Shown piece by piece: positions 48,663 through 56,968 of a stretch of DNA of 64,000 nt. The translations under genes and the position numbers were made by a program. How positions within the stretch are numbered: position 1 is the stretch's first letter; every line of letters starts with the position of its first letter. Below the pieces are notes generated by a model. The model did not search any database, had not been told where the DNA came from, and was given only the letters and a program-made list of their open reading frames with translations. The stretch is from Ostreococcus lucimarinus CCE9901 (Eukaryota; Chlorophyta; Mamiellophyceae; Mamiellales; Bathycoccaceae): NCBI RefSeq assembly GCF_000092065.1, contig NC_009363.1:1-64000 (forward strand), read 5' to 3'.

Positions 48663-49955
48663 ATGGAATGCGTCGATTCTCTCGACGACACCGCGCACGC
48701 GGAGGACGGGCACGAGGAGTACTGCGCGGACACGGCGGTGTCGACGGCGCGCGTCCGGACGCTGCCGAAGACGCGCATCGTCGCGCGAAACGCGTGCGCG
48801 ATCACGGGCGCGAGCGACTTCGAGCCGCTGCTCACGCTGCGAGATTTTCCGGTGGGGATGTACTGCGTCCCGGAGGAGTGGGACGGCGTGGAGTACGTCG
48901 CGGACATGCGATGGTGCGTGAGCAAGAGCTCGGGGGTGATCCAGCTCGCGGAACTCATCGAGGCGGAGACGCTGTATGATTGTCAACACGAGAGCGGCGC
49001 GATCGGAGGACTGTGGAAGCGACATCACGAAGAATTTTGTGAGTTTATCGATGCGTACGGATGTGAGAGCGTGTTGGAGATCGGCAGTGGACACGGACAT
49101 CTGGCGAAGGAGTTTGTCGCGCGAAGACGCGGGAAATGCCGATGGACAATGGTGGAACCGAACTTGCCGAGTTGGTTGCTCACGGGTGATCATCCGAGCG
49201 AAATTCACCCGATCTCGGCGTGGTTTTGTGATTCGTTCGAATTACCGAAAGACGTACCGAAAATCGACGCTGTGGTACATTCGCACACGTTTGAGCACAT
49301 CTACGATTACGACGAGTTTCTTCGCAACGTGGCAAGAATGGAACCCAAGTTTCAAATATTTTCGGTGCCACACCAGCGGGAATGGCTGGCGCGTGGTTGG
49401 CAAAATAGCATCATGTTCGAACACCCGCAACTGTTGACGCCGAAAGCGATCGAGTACATTATGTCACGTCACGGTTTCGAGTTGCAAGGAAAGAAAGTTT
49501 TCGCCGACGGGCACTCAATGTTTTACGCGTTTTCATACGCGGGAAACGCGAGCAAAAGCGAGACATCGCAGCAATCTCTCGATGAGTACGCAGAGAACAA
49601 GCGTCTTTTTCGTAACTGGCTCAAATCCAACGTTGATTTCGTCCAGAATGTGAACGATCGCATCGATGAAGCGACTATGAATGGAGAAAAGCCAACAGTT
49701 TACATGTTTGGGGCGCACATCTTCACGCAGTACCTCGTCAGCTTTGGATTGCGTATATCCGCAGTTGAGGCGATTTTGGATAACGCCGAAGGAAAGCAAG
49801 GAAAGAGACTGTACGGCCTTCCTCTCTTGGTGCACTCTCCGAAAATTCTCTCTAATGTAGAACGACCAATCGTCATCTTACGAGTCGGCGCGTACGCCGA
49901 AGAAATAAAACGCGGCATTCTCGAAGTGAACGCTCGCACGGTCTTTTGGGAGTAA
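48663..49955 (+). CDS. Sugar C-methyltransferase-like protein
   Basis: 430 residues from ATG 48663; the frame opens at 48399 but inside the transporter's reverse strand. Layout of NovU/TylC3-type sugar C-methyltransferases: a Cys-bearing N-domain (NACAITGASDFEPLLTLRDF, later CVSKSSGVIQL), a Rossmann SAM domain (CESVLEIGSGHGHLAKEF, AVVHSHTFEHIYDY, FSVPHQREWL), and a C-domain (PTVYMFGAHIFTQYLV; VEAILDNAEGKQGKRLYG). Such enzymes methylate a carbon of nucleotide-linked sugars in surface polysaccharides and antibiotics. They are mostly bacterial, which suggests transfer. Zinc ligands are not all conserved. Confidence 0.78.
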   Translation: MECVDSLDDTAHAEDGHEEYCADTAVSTARVRTLPKTRIVARNACAITGASDFEPLLTLRDFPVGMYCVPEEWDGVEYVADMRWCVSKSSGVIQLAELIEAETLYDCQHESGAIGGLWKRHHEEFCEFIDAYGCESVLEIGSGHGHLAKEFVARRRGKCRWTMVEPNLPSWLLTGDHPSEIHPISAWFCDSFELPKDVPKIDAVVHSHTFEHIYDYDEFLRNVARMEPKFQIFSVPHQREWLARGWQNSIMFEHPQLLTPKAIEYIMSRHGFELQGKKVFADGHSMFYAFSYAGNASKSETSQQSLDEYAENKRLFRNWLKSNVDFVQNVNDRIDEATMNGEKPTVYMFGAHIFTQYLVSFGLRISAVEAILDNAEGKQGKRLYGLPLLVHSPKILSNVERPIVILRVGAYAEEIKRGILEVNARTVFWE

Positions 49956-50025
49956 GGCGGGTACAGACGTTGAACGATTGTGTGTTAGCATAGCTTAGAA
50001 GCTGTAGTACTTACATATTTCAATT

Positions 50026-52347
50026 TCACGCCATGACACTTGTCACACCCCGCGCGGCCCACTCGGCGTCGTACAAATGCGTAAACGCATTGGCCAGCCT
50101 TAAAATGTACATGAAGGGAAAGTTGGGTTCGCTGAGCTTGCTCGCATCGATGCACCCGAACCACACAGCCACAAACAAAGGAAATCCAGCCAAAGCGCTG
50201 CTTACTTGTGCGATGCGCTCATCTTTCGGTACGACGACGTTGTCCAACTTTTGCCTAGAATCATAATACGTGTTGACGAGCACTTCGGCCAATTGTTCAA
50301 AGTCCTCTATGTCACAGCTCTCGACGAGAAGGAACACGATGTCTTCGATACCTTGACCTGGGCGCGCGTACTGCCAATCAATAAAGATTGGTTCGCCGCC
50401 GTTCACTTGATAATCCCAGAATAAATTTGGAAATTTGAGGTCACCGTGAAGAAGCGTTTGCGGAGCTCTTCGAAGTCGCAGCTCGGCGTCCGCAAAGTTT
50501 GCCGCCGCGTGGTCAAACAGCACGAAAACTTGTTCACCGAGCGTATTGAACCATCGATTTCGAAACGTTGCGTAGTGTTCTTGCACGTGCTGTCGCATAT
50601 ACGTGTCATAAACCGATAGCCTTCCCAACGGCGCGCCTCGGAAGTGTGAATGCAACCTCGCCATCGTGTTCACCACCTTGAGGCCGCTTTCAAGACAAAA
50701 GTCTGGCGCTCGATCATACTTTCGTAAATCCTCCATGACGATAGCGCGTGACGTCGGAAGGACGCCGTAGCAGATCGGTACACGTACCGGCATGATACTC
50801 GCAAAATCTTCATAGAACTTACACTCGGTGTCGTGAAGGTTCAAGTGTTCGCTCACCTCCATCAAGACTCCGTGATCAGAGTTTTCTTGCTTCACCACAA
50901 GATGTCTTGAACCGGAGGTCGCCGAAAGAATTTCAGAAATGTAGCCACCGCTTGCTCGAATCGGATACACAACGGATCGTTGACCCAATACTTCGGACAG
51001 TTCGTTAGAAAGGTGCGCCACAGAATTCATCGTCTCCAATAACTCCTCTGGGTCTTCAGCGACATAATTCGCGATAAACGAATCGCTGCCTGACACGTTT
51101 GTATTAACAGAGACGACGTATTGGCATCCCGCTGCGCGTCCGGAAATCAAACCGCATCGAGAGTCCTCGAAGACAATGGAGTTTCCGATCGAGACTCCAA
51201 GTCTTCTCGCCGCTTTCAAGTACGGCTCCGCGTTTGGTTTACCAAATCTCACGTCACTCGCGGAAATAAGCGGTAAATCATCCAATGCAAGATGTTTCAA
51301 CAAAGCTTTGGCGGCGGTTCTGTTGGAATTAGTCACTACGGACACTGGTCCGAGCGCACGACACTTTTGCACAAATTCCACCGCGCCTGGAATTTCTTTG
51401 GTCTTTTCGATGTATCGCAAGAACGCTTCGTCTTTCTGCTCTGACGAAATCTGCAGCTTGAAACGCTGCGCGACTTGGGCGTCAGATTGTCCGCTGATGT
51501 GTTTGAGGAAGAATTCTTCGTCGACAAACGCGCCCATCGGAGCGAGGATCTCGCGCCAAGCCGCGACGTAGGCATCCGTGGTGTCCACAAGAGTACCGTC
51601 CAAATCAAACAAAAATGCATATCCCTGTTTGGACAAGTACTGCTCTAAACACTCAGGCGTACCGATGTTCGAGTATTGGTCCTCAGCGATGACGACGGAG
51701 CTGACGTGCTTGTCTCGCGCGACGTACTCTTTCAAAACGCATGAAACGTACGCCTCGCCGCGCTCAAACTTTCCTTCTTGAGTCAAAATATCCTTCGTCA
51801 ATTCAAGAAATTCTTTTTCACTCGCGAACCAGTACGCTCCAGTGTTCGCGTAAGGACCCACGCGCGACTTCTCCGCGATTTTGGTCACGCGTCCGCCGTC
51901 CCCGCTCGTCTCAACGTATGAATATTTTGCCGCCGTCTCACGCTCACGCGCGGATTCCTCAAAGCACAGGACCGCCGCGCGCACCTCCGGTTGTTTTTCC
52001 AGCGCCCGAAACCGTTCGATGACGTCGCAATGATACACCGCATCGCAGTCCACCAACAGGAGCGACGCGTCGTTTGTCGCCGACACCGTCCCCAGCGCGA
52101 GCGCCGCCGTCTCCGCCGCCCCGACCGTCGCACGCGCCAAGCGCACCGTGGTGAACCCTCGTTCGGGGACGGAATCATCGAAATTCGTCACCACGACGCA
52201 CGTGTCGCGGTTGTCATCGACGCACAGCGCTTCCGTGACGACGTGTATCATCGCCTTGCCGATCACTGGGATGAGCGGCTTGATGTCTTCGTAGCCTTGC
52301 GCTCGGAAGCGCTCGCCGCGTCCACACGCTGGAATGAGGACGCGCAT
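50026..52347 (-). CDS. Trifunctional nucleotidyltransferase / HAD phosphatase / kinase fusion
   Basis: 773 residues, ATG 52345-52347. Residues 1-240: NTP-transferase GT-A fold (VLIPACGRGERFRAQGYED with the nucleotide loop, LLLVDCDAVYH for the metal Asp). Residues about 245-415: beta-phosphoglucomutase-like HAD (FLFDLDGTLVDTTDA, VVTNSNRTAAKALL, GKPNAEPYLKAARRLG, VFEDSRCGLISG). Residues about 450-773: aminoglycoside/choline-kinase fold (LLHGDLKFPNLFWDYQ, the catalytic Asp and Asn; IFIDWQYARPGQGIEDI, the metal Asp). The three activities can make a nucleotide-activated small molecule from a free one: kinase, phosphatase or mutase, nucleotidyltransferase. A sugar or choline-like compound is plausible; the substrate is not known. 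GC is lower than in the housekeeping genes. Confidence 0.85.
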   Translation of the reverse strand: MRVLIPACGRGERFRAQGYEDIKPLIPVIGKAMIHVVTEALCVDDNRDTCVVVTNFDDSVPERGFTTVRLARATVGAAETAALALGTVSATNDASLLLVDCDAVYHCDVIERFRALEKQPEVRAAVLCFEESARERETAAKYSYVETSGDGGRVTKIAEKSRVGPYANTGAYWFASEKEFLELTKDILTQEGKFERGEAYVSCVLKEYVARDKHVSSVVIAEDQYSNIGTPECLEQYLSKQGYAFLFDLDGTLVDTTDAYVAAWREILAPMGAFVDEEFFLKHISGQSDAQVAQRFKLQISSEQKDEAFLRYIEKTKEIPGAVEFVQKCRALGPVSVVTNSNRTAAKALLKHLALDDLPLISASDVRFGKPNAEPYLKAARRLGVSIGNSIVFEDSRCGLISGRAAGCQYVVSVNTNVSGSDSFIANYVAEDPEELLETMNSVAHLSNELSEVLGQRSVVYPIRASGGYISEILSATSGSRHLVVKQENSDHGVLMEVSEHLNLHDTECKFYEDFASIMPVRVPICYGVLPTSRAIVMEDLRKYDRAPDFCLESGLKVVNTMARLHSHFRGAPLGRLSVYDTYMRQHVQEHYATFRNRWFNTLGEQVFVLFDHAAANFADAELRLRRAPQTLLHGDLKFPNLFWDYQVNGGEPIFIDWQYARPGQGIEDIVFLLVESCDIEDFEQLAEVLVNTYYDSRQKLDNVVVPKDERIAQVSSALAGFPLFVAVWFGCIDASKLSEPNFPFMYILRLANAFTHLYDAEWAARGVTSVMA

Positions 52348-52572
52348 ACTTATATTTTCATATAAATCTCCGCGGCGTGGGTCAGATCACGCGCGCGGCG
52401 CCCAGGGGCGCGTAATGACATTTCGTCGGGTGGAGGGTGTTACAAAATAAACGCGCGCGAGCTAAAGCCCGCCGGGCTAAGAATTGGAGTTGCGTCTAAC
52501 TCTTAGACCCCGTCCCGGTGCGTGCGCGGTGAAGTCGCGCCACCGTACACCATCCCTTGATTTCGAGGAAGG

Positions 52573-53234
52573 CTAGCACGTGGGTCCACGCGCCGCGGGC
52601 CGCTCGGGAGGCGCCGGCTTGGCCGCCGCCGAGCCCGCGGCCTCAGCCTCAGCCGCGGCCGCGGCCGCGCGCTTCTCGAGCCAGTCTTTGGCTCGCTCGC
52701 GGTATTTAGCGTTCGCCTCTGTACTAATCTTGTTTGCCGCGTTACAGGCATTGATCATCGTCGTGTTGCCCTCAGAGATTCCGTGACACCAATGCACACC
52801 CATCCCGTCGCGATCCGGCCACGCCGAGTGCCCTAACGATATGCCGCGACGGACGTTGCAGTGGGCGTAGTCCGCCACGTGAAAAATAGATGCCTCAGGA
52901 CTCATTTGTGAACGGGGACTTACGCACGCGACGCTTTTCAATACATCCGTTCCTTGACCCCAAAAAGCATTGGCGCGCGAACTGTGCACGACGTAAAAGG
53001 CGTCGTTGTACTTCCAATACCAGTCCTCGTCAAAGATAAGCGTAGGTTGGACAGCGTCCGTGTCGTGGTTCGTGTCCCGACCGTCCCACAACGTCCTGGC
53101 AAAGTCCACGGGCGGTGGCGCGTACCAAAAGTACTCGGGTCGACCGTGCATGTACCACGAAAAGTGTATGTTTTTCTCCTTCTCCACTTTACGCGCCATG
53201 CAAAGCAACTTCTGAGCTTTGTCAAAGTGCTTCT
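52573..53234 (-). pseudogene. 5'-truncated tandem copy of the 53237 glycosyltransferase-like gene
   Basis: The frame aligns with the central and C-terminal part of the neighbour (shared LLCMARKVE, KNIHFSW, RPxYFWY, PPPVDFA, LWDGR, FDEDW, YND, VHSS and a final GPTC) but lacks its N-terminal 175 residues, including the membrane anchor. Similarity begins at HFDKAQKLL right after a stop codon, 3 bp from the end of the neighbour. No anchored start remains; the first in-frame ATG is at 53197-53199. An Ala-rich insertion lengthens the C-terminus. It is probably a pseudogene, though a soluble fragment cannot be excluded. The 225 bp to its left hold no gene. Confidence 0.8.
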
Positions 53235-53236
53235 AA

Positions 53237-54394
53237 CTAGCACGTCGGTCCCATCGATTGCATCGGCGGGTCGTCGGCGTACGCGTTCAAAGAGCGCCAG
53301 TGGCTTACTTGCGCTCGGTAAACTTTAGTCTCTGACACACTAATTGCCTGGGCACGCTCGCACGGATGTATGTGCCTCTGAAGTGTGTAATCTACGCAAC
53401 TCAGCGTACCTTGTCCTGGCTTTGCGGTTGGCCGAGCCGATCGCTCGAACCCGATTCCCACGGCCCTCGACGCCGCCCCGACGAGGTCTACCACTTTGTG
53501 AAGGGCTGTCTCCGGAGTCATACGTTCAAGGAAGACGTGACCGGTCGCGGGGATCTCAGCTCGGCATGGTAATTTCGACAAAATCGATGACCCTGGGCCC
53601 AGTATACCATCGGCGTGCGAACTGTGCACGGCGTATAAGGCGTCGTTGTACTTGTGACGCCAATCCTCGTCAAAGATGAACGCGTGCGCGCTGTCTGTAC
53701 CCCTACCGTCCCACAACGTCGTGGCAAAGTCCACGGGCGGCGGCCCGTACCAAAAGTAATCGGGTCGACTCCGAACGAACCACGAAAAGTGTATGTTTTT
53801 CTCCTGCTCCACTTTGCGCGCCATGCAAAGCAGCCTTTTGCTCAAATCGAACTGCGCGTACGTCGTCGCCGGCGAAAAGTAGTCGTCTTTTTTCACCTTG
53901 AATCCACGCGCAGCGCAATGCTGTCCCCAAGGATCCTTCGTGTCTAAGTCATAAGCCGAGGCCGTGTAAAACGAAACCGCCACGGGTCGAATGACGTCCA
54001 GCGCGCGTTGCAGCACGTGCGGATACACCTTTGGAAACATCGCCGATCGGTCTCGCCACCCGCTCACGTCTGCGATACTCAGGAGCATGATCGGGTGCAC
54101 GTTCACGCAGCGCTCCGCCATCCAATCCAGCACATTCGTCTTCAAACCCTTGGAGACGTGATCCAACACCATCCCGCGCACCGATCCTCCGATGAGGAAC
54201 GCGACGTCCGCGCGTCCCTCCGCGCACGACTGCGCGCCGAGCGCGTCGCGCCGCGCCGTCGCCGACGCGACGACGATCGCCACCGCCGCGATCAGCGACA
54301 ATAACGACCCAACGCGCGTCCGTCGCGCGCTCCTAGAGCCATCATCGCCGATGAGCGGCGTCGCCTCGTCCGTCATCGCGCCGCGAACACCCAT
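53237..54394 (-). CDS. Type II membrane glycosyltransferase-like protein
   Basis: 385 residues, ATG 54392-54394. A cytosolic start, one anchor (LLSLIAAVAIVVASATA) and a lumenal domain: VAFLIGGSVRGMVLDHVSKG, MARKVEQEKNIHFSWFVRSRPDYFWYGPPP, then FIFDEDWRHKYNDALYAVHSS. The RPDYFW block followed by a DED recalls plant DUF7796-type proteins and other GT-A-like families that have a short metal-binding acidic motif. A Golgi glycosyltransferase is likely but the family match is modest. It is flanked by the truncated copy on its 3' side and by duplicated fragments upstream. Confidence 0.62.
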   Translation of the reverse strand: MGVRGAMTDEATPLIGDDGSRSARRTRVGSLLSLIAAVAIVVASATARRDALGAQSCAEGRADVAFLIGGSVRGMVLDHVSKGLKTNVLDWMAERCVNVHPIMLLSIADVSGWRDRSAMFPKVYPHVLQRALDVIRPVAVSFYTASAYDLDTKDPWGQHCAARGFKVKKDDYFSPATTYAQFDLSKRLLCMARKVEQEKNIHFSWFVRSRPDYFWYGPPPVDFATTLWDGRGTDSAHAFIFDEDWRHKYNDALYAVHSSHADGILGPGSSILSKLPCRAEIPATGHVFLERMTPETALHKVVDLVGAASRAVGIGFERSARPTAKPGQGTLSCVDYTLQRHIHPCERAQAISVSETKVYRAQVSHWRSLNAYADDPPMQSMGPTC

Positions 54395-54422
54395 CGATCA
54401 CGAACCGCGTCGCCGCGCGCGC

Positions 54423-54488
54423 GACGCGCGTCGGTTTTCGCGTCGCCGCGCGCGCGACGCGCGTCGGTTTTCGCGTCGCCGCACCGCG
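54423..54488. repeat. 33-bp tandem repeat, two units
   Basis: Unit starts at 54423 and 54456, each beginning GACGCGCGTCGG and reading through TTTTCGCGTCGCCGC. The second unit runs into the copy of the glutamyl endopeptidase 5' region. The original at 56904 has only one unit. Confidence 0.85.
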
Positions 54489-54600
54489 CGCGCGATGGTG
54501 CGTCGCACAGTGCGACGCCGATGCATCGCATCGCGCGCGTCGCCATGTCCTCGGCGCCCCTGCACGACGCGCGCGCGCGCGGAAGGATGTCCGACGCGAA
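54456..54600 (+). repeat. 145-bp copy of the 5' end of the glutamyl endopeptidase gene
   Basis: Matches 56904-57048 with two adjacent mismatches. It contains the upstream sequence, the ATG and about 26 codons of that gene, then stops at a short GGATGTCCGACG duplication. It is a fragment, not a gene. Confidence 0.93.
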
Positions 54601-54617
54601 GGATGTCCGACGTATCA

Positions 54618-55027
54618 ATACGTCGACGGCCCCAGTTCTTGTATGATGAGGAGCATACAGTTATTCGCGACGAAATAGCACAGCGCGGGAAGCGCAAACG
54701 AGGTGAAGCGTTTCGCGCTCCACGTCACTTCTTCGACTCCTCCGCACGCCCGCGACGTCGTCAAAAAGATGAACGACAACACCAGCTTCACCGACTCCAT
54801 CGTGAACGCCAGCACCACGGTATCGTACGGATAATCATCATCACTGTTCCGGCTCAGACTCGCGAATATCGTTCCCGCCACTTGCAGGAACAAGTACGAC
54901 ACCATGCTCAACACCTTGATCGACAGCGGCGTTTCCGTCCTTCCGTCGCTCTTCTTCTCGGTCGGCGTCGCATCTCGCGCGAGTTCGCCGTCCGCATCCT
55001 TCCCATCTCGCGCGAACAGCGGTTCGC
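54618..55027 (-). pseudogene. Truncated copy of the nucleotide-sugar transporter
   Basis: Nearly identical to 48113-48522 (constant offset of 6505 bp; I noticed only two differences, both in the last 15 bp). It covers codons from near residue 11 to 147 of the 47510 transporter and lacks the start codon, the last 200 residues and seven or so spans. The frame is still open across it and upstream, but nothing suggests function. Near identity indicates recent duplication or gene conversion. Confidence 0.93.
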
Positions 55028-55188
55028 GAGTCTGGAAAGCGCTTCCGTGCGGTACAAGCGAGTCGCCCCAATAGGAGTAGGTGTAGCCTAGCTGTAGCTG
55101 TAGCTCCGTCGCCGACAAATGTCCGACCGATCGACAGAGACCGACGCGCGTCCGCAGCCGACACTGCGCGCGCCCACGCGACGCGAGA

Positions 55189-56742
55189 ATGAGTGACAAA
55201 GACGCGCAAAGCATCTCTCGCGGCGAGCGCTCGAATTTGCTCGCGCGCAACGCCGCGAACGGCGTCGTTGAGGGTGTTGCGAGCATCCTGGACGAAGAGC
55301 GCGGTGAGACCGACGTGAGCGAGCGATCCCGAGCGAGAACGTCGACGTCGCGAGGATGTCTCGCGAGTGTTGCGCTGATGGCGTGTGCGGTCGGCGCGGG
55401 GATGGCGGTCGCGTCGCGCGGGGGGGTCGACGACGCGAGGACGAGCGCACGAGCTCGCGGCGGTGGGAAATCGACGCTCGGGATCAGTGGAGCGACACGA
55501 GCTCGCGGCGGTGGGAAATCGACGCTCGGGATCAGTGGAGCGACGGGAGTGCGGACGTATATCATAGCAGATACGTCGCCCGGAGACGAGATGGAGAGAT
55601 CTAGGAAAGGACGCGATTACGTGTTCAACCTGTTCAAAACGCACGGTGGTTTGAGCGACGCCGAAGCGCGCAATACTGTGGAAATCTCGAGTGCGACGTT
55701 TCCTTCGCTTTGGCCGGATACCTTCGAGACAGCGCGAAGCGCGACGCACGATGTACTAGCGGGAGCCCTTGCTGCTTCAGAAGCGAACGTTCCAACCAGT
55801 GAGTTGCCGTATCCCATCAGACAGGTTCACGAATCGCAGCTCAATCCACAGCACCGTTGCGTCGGCGAAAAATGCGTATTCCCGTATAACCACCACCTTG
55901 GATGTCTTCTATCTCACATGTCTGTGTGGAAGAAAGCTATTTCGCGAGGTGAGGATCGGTTTGCCGTGTGGGAGCAAGATGGTATGGGGATCGCTTCCGT
56001 GAGCCCGCTTGACTACACAGAGCTCGGACGCCAGCTTCCTCGCGACGCAGATATGGTCTGGCTCCTCCCCATTGGAAGAAGCACCGGTCAATTCGTGAAA
56101 AAGTTCCGCTCAAGGGCGTTTGGCACGTGGGGGAAAGGTACCTGGGGTCTCGTAAAGACAGACTGGTCGCCCGAATCGATGCACACGGCGATGAATTCAA
56201 CGCACGTTTATTTGTACAAGTGGAACAAAATGTGCTCGTGGGCAGGAACGGCAGCTCTCATGTTCACCAAGCAAGGCGTCGAGAAAATTCTTCGGTACAG
56301 TACCGAACACAGTCTCGACATGATCGATGCTTTCCTCATTGGCGGATGCATCCATAAATCGGGAAAGACGAGTCGTCTTTCCTTGAACTGTTATCACGCG
56401 TCGAGCGTGCCAACCAAGAAAGAGCTCCTGGGTGGAATCGTGCCCGATTGGTACACTGACGAAACCGTGGGCGATCGAGCACTTCCTCAAGAGCAGGTTG
56501 ACGCCATGGATCGGGATGACGCCAAGTTCAACTCGCTTGGTTGTCAGCGCGGCGGCGACGAGTTCAAGTCAAAATCTGCCTGGATTCCCACGTCCTGGGC
56601 TGGAGACGACTCCGCGGATTCGTGCGTTCCCTCCTGGAACGCCCCGGTGGACGTGTGCGATGCATCCGTGAAGTATCCACTCGATGGACACAAGTACTCA
56701 TACCTCGGCAGCGCGATGTTGCGTACAAAGCCCGAGCGTTAG
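55189..56742 (+). CDS. Type II membrane glycosyltransferase-like protein (GT25-like)
   Basis: 517 residues, ATG 55189. A cytosolic N-terminus, one anchor (CLASVALMACAVGAGMAVAS), a stem with two identical 16-residue repeats, then a lumenal domain. The block YNHHLGCLLSHMSVWKKAI followed by FAVWEQDGMG resembles GT25 enzymes, where a Gly-Cys/Ala-Leu-Ser-His motif leads to an acidic metal site; here EDD is replaced by EQD. Later CSWAGTAALMFTKQGVEKIL and DMIDAFLIGGCIH fit the C-terminal part of such enzymes. Acceptor and sugar unknown. It is the last gene of the cluster before the peptidase. Confidence 0.6.
   Translation: MSDKDAQSISRGERSNLLARNAANGVVEGVASILDEERGETDVSERSRARTSTSRGCLASVALMACAVGAGMAVASRGGVDDARTSARARGGGKSTLGISGATRARGGGKSTLGISGATGVRTYIIADTSPGDEMERSRKGRDYVFNLFKTHGGLSDAEARNTVEISSATFPSLWPDTFETARSATHDVLAGALAASEANVPTSELPYPIRQVHESQLNPQHRCVGEKCVFPYNHHLGCLLSHMSVWKKAISRGEDRFAVWEQDGMGIASVSPLDYTELGRQLPRDADMVWLLPIGRSTGQFVKKFRSRAFGTWGKGTWGLVKTDWSPESMHTAMNSTHVYLYKWNKMCSWAGTAALMFTKQGVEKILRYSTEHSLDMIDAFLIGGCIHKSGKTSRLSLNCYHASSVPTKKELLGGIVPDWYTDETVGDRALPQEQVDAMDRDDAKFNSLGCQRGGDEFKSKSAWIPTSWAGDDSADSCVPSWNAPVDVCDASVKYPLDGHKYSYLGSAMLRTKPER
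55449..55544. repeat. Perfect 48-bp tandem duplication
   Basis: Two adjacent 48-bp units with no visible difference encode two copies of a 16-residue Gly/Arg/Ser-rich stem segment (TRARGGGKSTLGISGA type) of the 55189 protein. Confidence 0.93.
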
Positions 56743-56968
56743 CGACGCTTGTAAAGAAACAGCCTAGGGGTGCTTGAATCCGGTATTGGGAATTTCCCGA
56801 TACGTATCAAAAACGACTGTTTTCATACTGTTTGCCCATACGAAAAGCCTAATACGTTGATACGCCAATACGGTATCAGCTCGTATCAAGTGCAGCAGGC
56901 CTAGACGCGCGTCGGTTTTCGCGTCGCCGCACCGCGCGCGCGATGGTGCGCGGCACAGTGCGACGCCG
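56743..56968. other. AT-rich island and 5' region of glutamyl endopeptidase
   Basis: From 56765 to 56895 the base composition drops sharply and there are several GATACG/CGTATC words in both orientations (around 56799, 56806, 56857 and 56883). The right part (56904 on) is duplicated at 54456. No gene is seen. The repeated words may be remnants of a small repeat family. Confidence 0.45.

Noticed and set aside
54423-54488. CRISPR-like array
   Set aside because: Two adjacent repeats without spacers, in a eukaryotic nuclear chromosome.
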